A stretch of DNA of 64,000 nucleotides from contig CP141143.1 in the NCBI GenBank assembly GCA_035235625.1, positions 43,881,178 through 43,945,177 of the forward strand. Reading direction: 5' to 3'. Shown piece after piece: positions 21,684-34,933 of the stretch. The position numbers and the translations under genes were made by a program. The stretch comes from Saururus chinensis (Eukaryota > Streptophyta > Magnoliopsida > Piperales > Saururaceae). The notes under the pieces are model-generated. The model was not told the origin of the DNA, did not search any database, and worked only from the letters and a program-made list of their open reading frames with translations. Position 1 is the first letter of the stretch. Each line of letters starts with the position of its first letter.

Positions 21684-23430
21684 TGTGACAACCCTGATTT
21701 CGGTACGTTCTTCTTAACCAATAATCAAAATTTTAATATATTTATTAATTATGTATTGTGTTGGGTTGAGTGTCTAAAGAGCTGTGGTACAACACTAAAA
21801 GACAAACATAATGGGCATTTGAATCATTTAAATCGGGCGTTGGGGCCATAAGTTACGACTGCGGGAAACATGCCGCATGGGCAGGACACCTGGGAAACTT
21901 ATGGAAAAAACAATCCTTAAGTTGTCTTGTTTTGAAGGGCTCATCAATACAAGTCCATTAGTACCAAGAACGTGTGATTCCGATTTATGGTTGAAAAGTT
22001 ATGATGTTTTAATGTTTTGAAAAGAAAAATAAAATAAGAAAACAATATTTTATTATAGCTAACGCAAGCTGATATAGGAGTTGCATCAGCCAACGCGGCG
22101 GCGTGACGCATTGGCATGACGCATGGGCGTGACGCATCGGCGAGCGGTACGACCATGCGATGCGTGGGTTGTACCATGCGTGGCACCAAGCAAAGCACTG
22201 TCCGCATATGGCGGCCCATGCCATGCAAGTCAGACCGCACGCACAACACCGTGTGCCATGCGCGGTGTCGACATGTGATGCTTGTTGCACACGCATCACA
22301 CATTGCGTATTCTACTTCACCTATAAATTCCTACCCCGTTTTTACTCCGTCATTTCCCATTCTACCATGTTTCAAACTTCTGTTCCACCGTTCTAAGTCA
22401 TTCTGAGTCCAAATCAGGCCGTTCAAAATGCATTTCCAACTAATTCAACCATGTCGAACACTGTGATGGGTTCAATGTTTCAGTTTGAACTATCAACAAC
22501 CATGAACTTTCTACCAAAACCCAAGGTAGGGGTCTAAAATTCTTACTGATGCTCTGCTTGTATCATTGAAATTTTATGCACTGTTTTTACTCTGTTATGA
22601 TAATTTATTTGAGTTTTATGAAAAATGCTATACATGTTCTATGTTTTACCTCCACTTAATTATGTTATGGTGCGCATATTTTCCAAATAGTTCTGGGATT
22701 AAACCTAGAATTGTCATATTTTATCTAGATACCTACCAGGGAGATAATCGGTATCTGGCACGTGCAAATAGGTGCGGAGTTTCATGAGTAAACTCCTACC
22801 CTTCTGAGCGTCCCATTATCCTGTGAGCGTAAGGAGGAATGCCATTCGGTAGCACAGCTCTCGATTTATCGTCATTCGATGAACCAGCGTTTTCTAAAAT
22901 TATTTCTGAATTCATTTCTATAATAAATTCTATTTTAACAAAAATTATTACCGTCATGAGTATTTCTACTTAGCATCAAATTAGATTTTAATTCCACTTA
23001 TTGAGTATAAAAATACTCACCCACCTCCAGACTCTGCAAGTAGTGAAATCAAAGTAGAGGTGGGGGCTAAATAATTTTATGTACAATTTCTTGAATATTT
23101 TTGCTAAATTTTGTAATAATGTGATTTTTATATAAAGGCTTGTTAAGCCTATATTTTTGTGATTTGACTGCTTTACGAATGGTGTACCTGGAATATGTCC
23201 TAATTTGACAATGTTTTGTTAAACCATTGATTATTGTATCCTATAAAATTTTGGTTGTGCATCGACTATAATTTATGTTATTTTATGTGTCATTATTTTT
23301 TGATGATACATACTAACGATCATCACGTTTGGTTACGCGTGTGATATTAACACGTATTGAACGGAATAATAATTATGTGTATTATTTCATATATTATTTA
23401 TTAATTCATATATTATTTAATGGCAATCGT
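21684..23430 (+). repeat. 3' LTR of Tekay-like element (right end uncertain)
   Basis: Starts TGTGACAACCC. A TATA-like TATAAATT is at 22322-22329. It shares blocks with the solo LTR at 47879-49073: ACTCATC-ATACAAGTCCA and CTGAGTCCAAAT followed by GTTCAA. A GC-rich part (22080-22310) is rich in GCATG/CATGC-type words and gives several overlapping short ORFs that are not credible genes. A matching TG..CA right end was not found. A similar stretch to 22992-23033 occurs at 15386-15440. Confidence 0.7.
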
Positions 23431-26400
23431 CTCATTACGAACTTAGCAAATGAGAATTTATTTATTTAAAATAATTAAATACACATTCAGGATGAGTTTT
23501 GGTGCATTGTTCTAAATCTAGTTAAATGAATGAAATCATATAAGTTAAGGCAGAATAGTCAAATTGCCATATCACTTCATCTATTTGATTCGTTATTACG
23601 AATGTCATAAACGAATAGAAGGTCTCTTTAACCTTTAAACGATATAACTATTTGTGCACTTTCTTAACGAACTTCGGTTTAATCGATTAAAATGATATAA
23701 CTTGATCAAAAGTTGTGAGAATGGTTCATCGTCGAATGCATTAAATTCATTCTTATGAATATAGCAAACAAGTACGCTATCATTTAAAACAACTAAATAT
23801 CAATTTGTGACAAGCTTTGTTGTTATAATCTAAATCTAGTTAAGCAAATGAAATCATATGAGTTAAGGAAGAACAATCAAATTGTGTTCATCATTACGAA
23901 CGTAACAAATGCATAGGAGGCCTTTTAATTTTAAATGATATAACAATTTAAAAATATCTTAATGGACTTTGGTTTTAATCAATTAAAAAGATATAACTTG
24001 ACCAAAAGTGGTCCAATCAGTTCATCGTTTTGTGCATTTAATTTATTATTATGAACTTAACGAATGAGTACGTATTTATCTAATATAATAAAATACACAT
24101 CCGTGACTAGCTTTGTTACTTTATTCGAAATCTAGTTAAGCGAATGAAATCACTTTGTCCATTTGATTCGTTATTATGAACATAACAAATAAATAGGCAG
24201 TCTCTTTAACCTTTAAACGATATATAGATATGTACACTTTCTTAATGAAAATCGGTTTTTATCGATTAAAGAGATATAACTTGACTAAAAGTAGTCCGAT
24301 TAGTTCGTCATTTAGTGCACTTGATTCATTCTTACGAACTTAGCATATGAGTATGTATTTATTTAATATAATAAAATACGCATTCATGATGAGCTTTGGA
24401 GCTTTGTTCTAATTCTAGTTTAGCGAATAAAATCATATAAGTTAAGGAAGATCGGTTAAATTGATTATTACTTTGTCTATTTGATTTGTTATTACAAACA
24501 TAACAAATAAATAAGAGTTCTCTTTAAAATTTTAAGGATATAATGATTTGTACACTTTCGTAACGAACTTTGGATTTAATCGATTAAATGGATATAACTT
24601 GACCAAAAGTTGTCCGATTGGTTTATCATTTAGTGTGTTTCATTCATTCTTACAAACTTAGAAAATGAGTACGTATTAATTTAAAATAATTAAATACACT
24701 TTCATGATGAGCTTTGATGATTTCTTCAAAATCTAGTTAAGCGAATGAAATTATATAAATTAAGGAAGAACGGTCAAATTGTGGTATCACTTTGTCCATT
24801 TGAATAGTTACTACGAATGTAACAATTGAATAGGAGGACTTTTTAAATTTTAAACTATAGAACAATTTTTACACATTCTTAACGAACTTCGGCTTTAATC
24901 GATCAAAAGGATATAACTTGATGAAAGTGTTCCAATTGGTTCATTGTTTAGTGCATTTAATTTATTCTAACAAACTTAGCAAATGAGTACATATTTATCT
25001 AAAATAATTAAATACACATTCATGATGAGCTTTGAACTTTGTTCTAAATAAAGTAAAGCAAATGAAATTATAGAAGTTAAGGAAGAATGGTCACATTGTG
25101 GTTTCACATTGTCCATTTTATTTTTCATTTTGAACGTAACAAATGAATAAGAGGAGTTTTTAAACTTTAATGCATATAACGACTTTGTGCACATTCTTAA
25201 CAAAAATTGGTTTTAATTGATTCAAAGGATATAATTTGACCAAAAGTGGTCCACTTGGTTCTTTGTTTAGTGTCTTTCATTCATTCTTACGAACTTTGCA
25301 AATGAGTATGTATTGATTTCAAACAATTGAATACATATTTCTAATGATCTTTGGTACTTTGTTTTAAATCTAGTTAAACGAATGAAATTATATAAATTAA
25401 GGAAAAATGGTCAAATTGTGTCCATTGGATTCGTTATTATGAACGTAATAAATGAAAGGGAAGTCGCTTTCACCTTAAAATGATATAACGATTTGTGTAC
25501 TTTCTTAATGAACTTAAGTTTTAATGGATTAAATGGATATAACTTGACCAAAAGTGGTATGATTTTTTTGTCATTTAGTGCATTTGATTCATTCTTTCGA
25601 ACTTTACAAATGAGTAAGTATTTATTTAATTCAATTATAGACACATTCATGACTAGCTTTAGTGCTTTTTTCTAAATCTAATTAAGTGAATGAAATCATA
25701 TAACTTAAGGAAGAATGATCAAATTGTGGTATCACTTTGTCTATTTGAATGAAACAAATGAATGGGAGTTCTTTTTAAACTTTAAACAATAAAATAATTT
25801 GTTCATATTTTTAACAAACTTTGATTTTAACTGATTAAAAGGATATAACTTGATCAAAAGTGGTCCAATCGGTTTGTCATTTAGTGCATTTGATTCATTC
25901 TTATGAACTTAGGAAATGAGTATGTATTAAATTAAAACAAATAAATACACATTCGTGATGAGCTTATGTACATTGTTTTAAATCTAGTTAAATAAATGAA
26001 ATCATATAAGTTAAGGTAGAACGGTCAAATTGTCATATCACTTTCTCTATTTGGTTTTTTATTATGAACATAACAAATGAATATAAGGTCTCTTTAACCT
26101 TTAATCAATATAAGTATTTGTGCACTTTCTTAACGAGCTTCAGTTTTAATCAATTAAAAGGATATATCTTGACCAAAAGTAGTCCGATTAGTTCATCATT
26201 TAGTGCGTTTGATTCATTCTTACAAACTTAAAAAATGAGTACATATTAATTTAAAATAATTAAATATACATTCGTGATGAGCTTCGGTACTTTGTTTTAA
26301 ATCTAGTTAAGTGAATGAAATCATATGAATAAATGATCAAATTGTGCTATCACTTTGTCCATTTGATTAGTTATTACGAATGTAAGAAATGACTAAGAGG

Positions 26401-28856
26401 TCTCTTAAACCTTAAAACATTATAACAATGTGTATACTTTCCTAACAAACTTTTATTTCAATTGATTAAAAGGATATAACTTGACCATAAGTGGTCCGAT
26501 CGGTTTGTCATTTAGTACGTATGATTCATTATTACGAACTTAACAAATGAGTATGTATTTATTTATATACAATTAAATGCACATTCGTGCTGAGCTTTTG
26601 TGCTTTGTTCTAAATCAGGTTAAGCGAATGAAATCATATACGTTAAGGAAGAACGGTCATATTGTGGCATCACTTTATCTATTTGATTCATCACTACGAA
26701 TGTAACAAATGAATGAGAGGACTTTTTAAACTTTAAACATTATAACGATTTGTGCACATTATTGACAAACTTCAGTTTTAATTAATTAAAGGATATAACT
26801 TAACTAAAAGTAGTCCGATTGGTTCATCATTTAGTGAGTTTGATTCATTCATATGAACTTAACAAATGAGTAAGTATTTCTTCAATATAACTAAATACAC
26901 ATTCATGACTAGCTTTGGTGCTTTGTTCTAAATCTAGTTAAGCGAATGAAATCATATAAGTTAAGGAAGAATGGGTAAAATTTTGGTATATCTTTGTCCA
27001 TTGGATTCATTATTAAAAATGTAACAAATGAATGGGAGGTCTCTTTAACCTTTAAATGATATAATGATTTTTGAATATTCTAAACAAACTTCGGTTTTAA
27101 ATGTTTAAAAGGTTATTACTTGATCTGAAGTGTTCCAATTGGTTCATCATTTTGTCCATTTGATTCATTCTTACGAACTTAGTAAGTTAGTAGGTATTTA
27201 TTGAAAATATTTAAATATACATTCATGATGAGCTTTGGTACATCGTTCTTAATATAGTTAAGCAAATGAAATCGTATAAGTTAAGGAAGAATAGTCAAAT
27301 TGTGGTACCACTTTTAAATAGCCATTACGACAGTAACAAAAAGATAGGAGGTCTCTTTAAACTTTAAATGATGTATTGATTTGAGCATATTCTTAATGAA
27401 ATTTGGTTTTATTTGAAGAAAAGGAGATAACTTTATCATTCATGCTGTGATTTGTTCGTCATTTAGTGCTTTTGATTCATTTTTACGAACTTAGCAAATG
27501 AGTACGTTTTATTTAAAATAATTAAATACACATTCGTGATGACCTTTGTTCTAAATCTAGTTAAGTGACTGAAATCATATAAGTTAAGGAAAAACGATCA
27601 AATTGTGGCATCACTTTGTCCATTTGATTCGTCATTACGAATGTAACAAATGAATGGGAGGATTTTTTAGACTTTAAACGATATAATGATTTGTGCTCAT
27701 TATTAGCGAACTTCAGCTTTAATCCATTAAAAGGATATAACTTGACCAAATATAGTTCATTTAGTTCGTCATTTAGTGCATTTAACTAATTCTTACGAAC
27801 TTAGCAAATTAGTATGCATTTATTTAAAATAATTAAATACACAATCGTGATGAGCTTTGATACTTTGTTTGAAATCTTGTTAACAGAATGAAAAAATATG
27901 AGTTAAGGGAGAATGGTGAAATTTTGCTATCACTTTGACCATTTGATTTTTCATTACAAACGTAAAGAATTGATAGGAGGTCCCTTTAACCTTTAAACAA
28001 TATAACGATTTGAGCACAATCTTAAAAAGCATCGATTTTAATCTATTAAAAGGATATAATTTAAAAAAAGTGGTCTAAATGGTTCGTTATTTAGTGCGTA
28101 CGATTCATTCTTACGAACATAGCAAATGGGTGCATATTTATTTAAAAGAATATTCATAATGAGCTTTGGTGTTTTGTTCTCAATCTGGTCAGGTGAATGA
28201 AATCATATAGGTTGAGGAAGAATGGTTAAATTGTGGTATCACTTCGTCCATTTGATTCGTTATTAAGAACATAACAAATCAATGGGAGGTTTCTTTAAAC
28301 TTTAAACTATATAATGATTTGTACACATTCTAAATGAATTTCCATTTTAATCGATTAAAATGATATAACTTGACCAAAAGTGGTCCGATTAGTTCATCAT
28401 TTAGTACGTTTGATTCTTTCTTTAAGCTTAGGTGTTTTTTTTCTAAAACTAGTGAAGCGAATTAAATCACATAGGCTAAGGAAGAATGGTTAAATTAACC
28501 TTTGAATGTTATAATGATTTGTCCACTTTCTTAATGAACTTTGGTTTTAATCGATTAAAAGGATATAACTTGACAAAAAGTTGTTTGATCAGTTTGTCGT
28601 TTAGTGCATTTGATTCATTTTTAAAAGCTTAACAAATGAGTATGTATTTATTTAAAAAAACTTAAATGAACATTCGTGACGAGCTTTGGTGCTTTGTTCT
28701 AAATCTAGTTTGTTTGTTTTGTTTTGATGAACATTACAAATGAGTACGTATTTATTTAAAATAATTAAATGCACATTCGTGATGAGCTTTGGTGCTTTAT
28801 TTTAAATCTAGTTAAGTGAATGAAATCATATAGGTTAAGGAAGAATGGACAAATTG
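23431..28856 (+). repeat. 319-bp satellite, about 17 monomers (forward)
   Basis: The longest uninterrupted block of the array. Landmarks such as TTACGAACTTAGCAAATGAG, CTAAATCTAGTTAAG and GGATATAACTTGACC repeat every 310-320 bp. Units differ by many substitutions and small indels, so it is not a freshly amplified array. A unit near 28430-28500 is shortened. Polarity flips at the right end. Confidence 0.93.
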
Positions 28857-30107
28857 ATTAAAACCGAAGTTCATGAAGAATGTGCACAAATTGTTATATC
28901 ATTTAAAGTATAAAGAGTCCTCTTATTCATTTGTTACATTAATAATGACAAATCAAATAGACAAAGTGATAACACAATTGGACCATTCTTCTATACCATA
29001 TATAATTTAACTCGCTTAACTAGATTTAGAACAACACCGAAGCTCATCATGAATGTTTATTTAATTATTTTAAAGAAATACGTACTCATTTGCTAAGTTA
29101 GTATGATTGAGTCAAACACACTAAATGAGGAACCAATCAGACCATTTTTAGTCTAGTTATATCCTTTAAATTGATTGAAATGGAAATTCATTAAGAATTT
29201 GCATAAATCATTATATCATTTACAGTGTATAGAAACCACCCATTAATTTATTATGTTCTTATTGATGATTAAAATGGACAAAGTGATACCACAATTTGAC
29301 TGTTCTTCCTTAACTTATGTGATTTCATTCATTTAACTAGTTTTAGAACAATTCACCCAAGATCGTCATGAATGTGTATTTAATTGTTTAAGATAAATAC
29401 GTACTCATCTACTAAGTGGGTAAAAATGAATCAAATGCACTAAATGACGAACCAATCAAATAACTTTTTGTCTACTGATTTACTTTTAAATGATTAAAAT
29501 TGAAGTTCATTAAGTATGTTCATAAATTATTATATCATTTGAAGATTAAAGACACCTCCCAATCATCTATTACATAACGAATCAAATGGACAAGTGATAG
29601 CACAATTTTATCGTTATTCTTTAACTTATAATATTTCATTCGCTTAACTAGATTTATAACAAAGCACAAAAGCTCATCATGAATGTGTATTTAATTGTTT
29701 TTAAATAAATAAGTAATTTGCTAAGTTCATAAGAATAAATCAAATGCACTAAACTATGAACCAATCGTGCCACATTTTATCAAGTTATATCCTTTTAATA
29801 AATGAAAACCGAAGTTCGCTAAGAATGTGCACAAATCGTTATATTGTACAAAGTTTAAAAAGTCCTCCTATTTATTTGTTATGTTTGTAACGATAAATCA
29901 AATGGGCAAAGTTATATCAACATTGGACCATTCTTCCTTAATGTATATGATTTTATTTGCTTAACTAGATATAGAACAAAGCACCAAAACTTGTCACCAT
30001 CGTGTATTTAATTGTTTTAAATAAATGCATACTCATTTGTTAAGTTTGTAAGAATGAATCAAATGCACTAAACGATGAACCAATATGACCACTTTTTGTC
30101 AAGTTAT
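28857..30107 (-). repeat. 319-bp satellite, about 4 monomers (reverse)
   Basis: From about 28857 the same monomer reads as its reverse complement (ATTAAAACCGAAGTTC, GTGCACAAAT, CAAAGTGATA, TTCTTCCTTAACTTAT). All satellite from here to the window end keeps this orientation. Confidence 0.92.
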
Positions 30108-30465
30108 TGTTGTGCACGATCACCCAGACTCTTAGACTTTACTTTATCTCATTTACTTCTTCACATTAGAACTATTTCCCTTTGTAAAACCTTAGTATTT
30201 GTTTGTTATTTGCTTATGTAAGTTGTAATTGGTTCAGTTAGTGGCCCCGGACTAGCCTGGCCCACTAATTGGCGTGTCTACCCAGGGAATTGGGCCAACC
30301 TAGCTAGGACATGGCATGACTCCCTAGGGGATTGGTCGCTGCCTATAAGGGCCGACCTCCTTCATTGTTCTAGTTATGCAATTGAGATTATTCTGAACTT
30401 CTCCCCTTTCTTCCTTGCTTCTCCCCTTTCCTTGTGTGAATCTTCTTGATTTCGATTGTGCCTAC
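30108..30465 (+). repeat. 5' LTR of Reina-like element 1 (3' end and primer site deleted)
   Basis: Starts TGTTGTGCACG. Promoter region has CCTATAAGGGCC near 30340-30355. Compared with the 3' LTR it lacks about the last 13 bp. The tRNA-iMet primer site seen at 53346 in element 2 is also missing: the sequence jumps from GTGCCTAC into CTTGGCCATGGCGCG, the gag start. Confidence 0.85.
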
Positions 30466-30473
30466 CCTTGGCC

Positions 30474-31702
30474 ATGGCGCGAGGCAAGTAGATTGATGCC
30501 GCCCCTGAAGCACAGACCACGAAGGAGGCTGATGTCTCAGCAGACAGCCCTCCTATCATGGCCGATGCTGCTCCAGCAGCGGCAGATGGTCCTACGCTGG
30601 CGCAACTCATGGCCAAGATTTATTCCTTGACTATGACAGTGGCACAAATCCAAGTAACATAGTCAGCACTGACAATGCCTCATCTCAACAGACCCCAGGC
30701 CACCCCCATGGAAGTCGGGGAACCCTCTCAGGCACCTGATGGGTGCAGCCCTAGTCTCCAGACCATGGCGGATGCAGAGGTATGGCAGGCCCATGCCCCT
30801 CTGCCCTTCAGGCAGGCCAAACATGCTGTAGATGGGCGGCGTCAAGCCTGGGTGCTGCGAGGCCCCCCAGGAACTTGTTTCAGGAGATGGATGATGACCC
30901 AGTGGAGTGGCTGTACAAGGCTGAAAAATTCTTCGCATACTAGGGCATGCAGTCAGAGGCTGAATGATTGCACATCACCGAATTCCATCTGGCCAGAGAA
31001 GCTTTTGTCTAGTTTCAGATATTTGAGAAGGAGATCTGCTACCCCTCCTAGGCCGCCTTCTCTGACGAGCTCTGTATTTAGTTTGGACCGAATGAGCTCC
31101 AGGACTTCAATGAGATGCTCTCCACTCTCCGTTAGGCCACCACTATCCGTGCCTATTACATGGAGTTCATGAAGGTGGCCAAATGCCTCCCTGACTGGCT
31201 GGTGGCTGCCTTGGTGGGCACGTTCAAGCGTGGCCTCAAGCTTGAGATTTCTGAGGAGATGTGCCACTTTCCTTGTGCCAGCATGAGGGACGTTGTGCAC
31301 CATGCTTGCATCAAGGAACAGAAGCTAGCTAGGCAATGCAGAGGGGGGCGGATTGGGTCTTTGCCTCGACCTGCCCACAGTGCCAATCCCCTAGCCGTGC
31401 CCACCAATAGCCTAGTAACTGGCCGCTCTGGGCAGCAGGTCGTCCCAGCAGGCCAGATTGTTCGTTGCCTCACCCTTGCCGAGATGGAGGAACACCGTTC
31501 TATGGGGCTATGTTTTCGCTGCGACGAGAAGTTCACCCCGGGGCACCGTTGTTCTGTCAAGGGCAGCCTTCTCATGGAGGAGGTTGATGATGACGGAGAG
31601 GGGGCAGATGGCACTGCCTCATTTGCTGCTGAGGACGTGCTACCTGAGATTTCTATCCATGCCATCTCGAGGGCATTTACTCCATGCACAATGCGAGTCT
31701 AG
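30474..31702 (+). pseudogene. gag of Reina-like element 1
   Basis: ATG at 30474 matches the gag start of element 2 (MACGKQ there, MARGK then a stop here). The frame is broken many times until 31160, where a 180-residue stretch stays open. It holds the gag core (FMKVAKCLPDWLVAALVGTF, EISEEMCHFPCASM) and a zinc knuckle CFRCDEKFTPGHRC near 31510-31552. Gag makes the particle and binds the RNA. The frame from 31160 leads on into protease and reverse transcriptase, interrupted only by stops. Confidence 0.82.
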
Positions 31703-33080
31703 GGCTACCTAAAGCGGCAACAAGTGGCTATTCTGATTGACAGTGGGTCTACCCATAATTTCATTAACGATAAGGTAGCCCATCAGCTGGGCTGTTTTGT
31801 CTCCGATTCGAAGCCATTCGACATGCTGATTGGCAATGGAAAGCACCTCATGAGCACCGGGCTGTGTGCTCAGGTTACACTCTCTGTCCAGGGCCACACA
31901 TTCGTCACTGACCTCTTCTTGTTACCTACGAAGGGGGCAGACGTTTTGTTAGGAGTGCAGTGGCTTCTAGAGCTCAAAGATGTGGTCTAGAACTTTCGCA
32001 ACATGTTGATGGATTTCGAGCTTCAAGGGCAGCGGGTTCGGCTTGATGGCTCCAGGCCGGGTACCTTCCTCTTGGCCTAGCCTTCGAGTTCTTTCTTCCA
32101 ATTCGTCCCCCAAGTGCTCCTTTTGCAATAGTGCACCACCATCGAGGTGACTCAGGACGAGATGCACCCGGATCTCCAGGTGTTATTGGCAGCACACCAG
32201 GACTTGTTCGTTGAGCCGCACGATCTCCCTCCTATCCGGCCTCACAACCATCAGATTCCCATCATCCCTGGAGTTGCCCCGACCAATGTTTGCCTTTACC
32301 GTTACCCTCACATACAGAAATCAGAGATTGAGCGTCTTGTGGCTGATATGCTCCAGTCCGGGATCATCCGCCCTAGCACGAGTTCCTACTTGTCTCTGGT
32401 GCTGCTGGTTCAGAAGAAGGACAATACAAGGAGGTTCTATGTCGACTACCGCACACTGAATGCAATCACTGCCTAAGACAAATATCCCATACTGGTGATT
32501 GAGGAGTTGTTAGACGAGCTGACTAGTGCGACGGTCTTCAGTAAACTCAACCTTCACTCGGGTTACCATCAGATTCAGATGCAGCCGGCCAATGTGCACA
32601 TGACCGCCTTTCGAACTCATGATGGCCATTTTGAGTTCCTCGTCATGCCATTTGGGCTAACCAATGCCCCCTCCACCTTCCAGTGTCTCATGAACGATCT
32701 TCTTAGGCTGTTCCTCTACCACTATATCTTGGTTTTCATTGACAACATCCTAGTGGACAACAAATCATGGGCAGAGCACTTGTCGCATCTTGGGTCGGTC
32801 TTCTCTATTTTTTGAGATAATTCCTTCTTTCTTAAGCATTTGAAGTGCTCCTTTGGCAGCCATCAGGTTGATTACTTAGGCCATATTATTTCGTGAAATG
32901 GCATTGCCACGGACCCAGCAAAGGTGGCCGCCATGCTATCTTGGCCACCACAAACATGCGTCTGGGCACTCCATGGTTTTATGGGCCTCACTGGTTACTA
33001 TCGATGGTTCATCAGTCGGTATGGAGAGTTGGCTCAGCCTCTTACAGGGCTGCTCAAGAAAGGGCTTTTACTTGGAATGC
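31703..33080 (+). pseudogene. Protease and reverse transcriptase of Reina-like element 1
   Basis: The protease is at 31724-31990: active site ILIDSGSTHNFIND and the end signature DVLLGVQWL. Reverse transcriptase follows in the same frame: HNHQIPIIPG, YPHIQKSEIERLVADMLQSG, FYVDYRTLNA, then a stop at 32474, and FSKLNLHSGYHQIQ and [13 protein letters not shown]. The catalytic FxDD box reads LVFIDNIL, so one of its two aspartates is Asn and the enzyme should be dead. A stop at 32813 follows DLGSVFSIF-like sequence, and [18 protein letters not shown] continues the fold. RT copies the element RNA into DNA in cytoplasmic particles. Confidence 0.88.
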
Positions 33081-34920
33081 GCAGCTGCGCAAGTGGCATT
33101 TGAGGGGCTGAAGCAGGCTATGGCCACGGCCTCAGTCTTGATCTTGCCTGATTTTAGCCAACCTTTTGTGGTGGAGACGGACGCTTCGGATACGGGGCTT
33201 GGGCAGGGCGATTCTACTGCTGGACGAATGCCCCATTGCTTACTTCAGCACGGCCTTGGCTGGCCGCTCTTTGTCCCTGTCCGTGAATGAGAAAGAAATG
33301 TTGGCAATCGTCCTCACTGTCGATAACTAGCAGCCTTACTTACTTGGCCACCAGTTCCTGATTTGCACAGATCACCAGCCCCTGAAGTATTTCTTGGAAC
33401 AATAGGTGTCCACTCCATCTTAGCAGCAGTGGGTCAACAAGCTACTTGGCTATGATTACGAGGTCGTGTACAAGAAGGGTTCTAAGAACATCGTGGCCGA
33501 CGCTCTCTCTCGCAGCTCTCTCCCGGGCTCTTGCTTGGCTTTCTCCACTTTATCATGTCCATTTATTGATGAGTTGAAGCAGGCTTACCTTGATGATTCT
33601 TCGACGCAAGCTATGATTGCAGCCCTCCAGACCGACCCTTCTTTGTATGGTGGGATGCGCTTCTTTTTTGGAAGGATCGCCTGTGGGTTCCAGATGTAGC
33701 TGATCTTTGCCGCCCCATTCTTTCCCACTTCCATGACTCTCCCATGGCCAGTAATGAGGGGGCTTTCCGCACCTATAAGCAGGTCAACCATAGCTTCCTT
33801 TGGCAGGGTATTCACTGGGTTGTCCAAGAGTATGTCTAGATAAGGTAGGGGCAGATGTTTCAATGGACTTTGTGGAGGCCTTGCCCGTGGTGCAAGGTAA
33901 GTCAGTGATTATGGTTGTGGTGGACCGGCTGTCCAAGTACGCTCATTTTTGTGAGCTAGGGCATCCCTTCACTACCAAGACAGTGGCTGAGCTTTATGTT
34001 TGGGGGTGGCCAAACTCCATGGTATGCCCCGCACTATTGTTTCTGATTGTGACCTGATCTTCATTTCTAAGTTTTGGCGGGAATTCTTCACTTTACAGGG
34101 TACCTCTCTCCATATGAGTACTATGTATCACCCTCAGACTGATGGCCAGACTGAGGTGGTTAATCGTTGTTTGGAACAGTATCTTCGATGCCTCACTATG
34201 ACATAGCCACGCCGATGGCTTCAGAATCTTTCATGGGCGGAGTGGTCTTATAATACAACCTATCATACTCGTGTCGGCTTTATTCCTTTTGAGGTGTTGT
34301 ATGACCGCCCACCACCAACCGTGTTATCATATGTATCTCACTGCTCTTCTATGGCTAAGGTGGACTATATACTCCAAACACAAGATGAGGTCCTACGTTA
34401 GCTCAACGAGAATTTGTCTTCCGTCTAGAACTGGATGAAGCAGATTTATGATGGCCGCCATACTAACTGGGAGTTCGCAGTGTGTGACTTGGTTTATGTT
34501 TCAGTTTTGCCTCAGTGCCAGACATCCTTCTGTCAGCCAGAGCAATCCAAGCTCGCCCCCTATTTCCATGGTCCTTATGCTGTTGAGGAGCGTATTAGTC
34601 TGGTGGCTTACCACCTGGCTCTACTACTTGACTCCTTAGTTCACCCTGTCTTTCATGTCTCTCGGTTGCTCCTCTTTGCGGGTGATAAGTCCTTGGATGA
34701 TGCTGCTCCACCACCCCCCTTGATGGGCCCGGTTCCGCTGTCCGACCCTGTTCTTGCTTCCATGCTTGATAAGTGTAGAGTTCGTCGCTCCTGTCGCATT
34801 ATTACAGAGGTCCTGATTTCCTGGTAGGGGCAATCACTTGAGGATTCCACTTGGTTACCTGAGGAGGAGTTTATGGCTCGATATCCAACTTGGTCGCCTT
34901 GAGGACAAGGCGAATAGTGG
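33081..34920 (+). pseudogene. RNase H, integrase and chromodomain tail of Reina-like element 1
   Basis: RNase H shows ILPDFSQPFVVETDASDTG, a frameshift, then NEKEMLAIVLTV, CTDHQPLKYFL and KGSKNIVADALSRS (up to about 33520). In integrase the zinc finger lost its Cys pair: the sequence goes from HWVVQEYV directly to VSMDFVEALPVVQG near 33838, where element 2 has about 30 more residues including CDVC. The core continues with a frameshift near 34000, then SDCDLIF and [12 protein letters not shown], so the D, D and E residues are still present. The end (34780-34900) is a weak chromodomain: SCRIITEVLISW, a stop, then EDSTWLPEEEFMARYP. Confidence 0.85.
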
Positions 34921-34933
34921 AAGCGTCGTGGAG

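Larger units (their letters stand above)
18423..23430 (+). mobile_element. Tekay-like chromovirus: RNase H to 3' LTR, split by a solo LTR
   Basis: A plus-strand pol fragment starts inside RNase H, passes through integrase, is split at 19503/20954 by an Athila-like solo LTR, and continues with the integrase C-terminus, a chromodomain, a polypurine tract and the 3' LTR. The 5' LTR, gag, protease and reverse transcriptase are lost. The right border is uncertain because I do not find a clean LTR end; recognisable satellite begins near 23430. Confidence 0.8.

Noticed and set aside
22009-22406. Overlapping ORFs rich in His, Cys and Met on both strands
   Set aside because: They come from GCATG-rich low-complexity DNA in the Tekay-like LTR.
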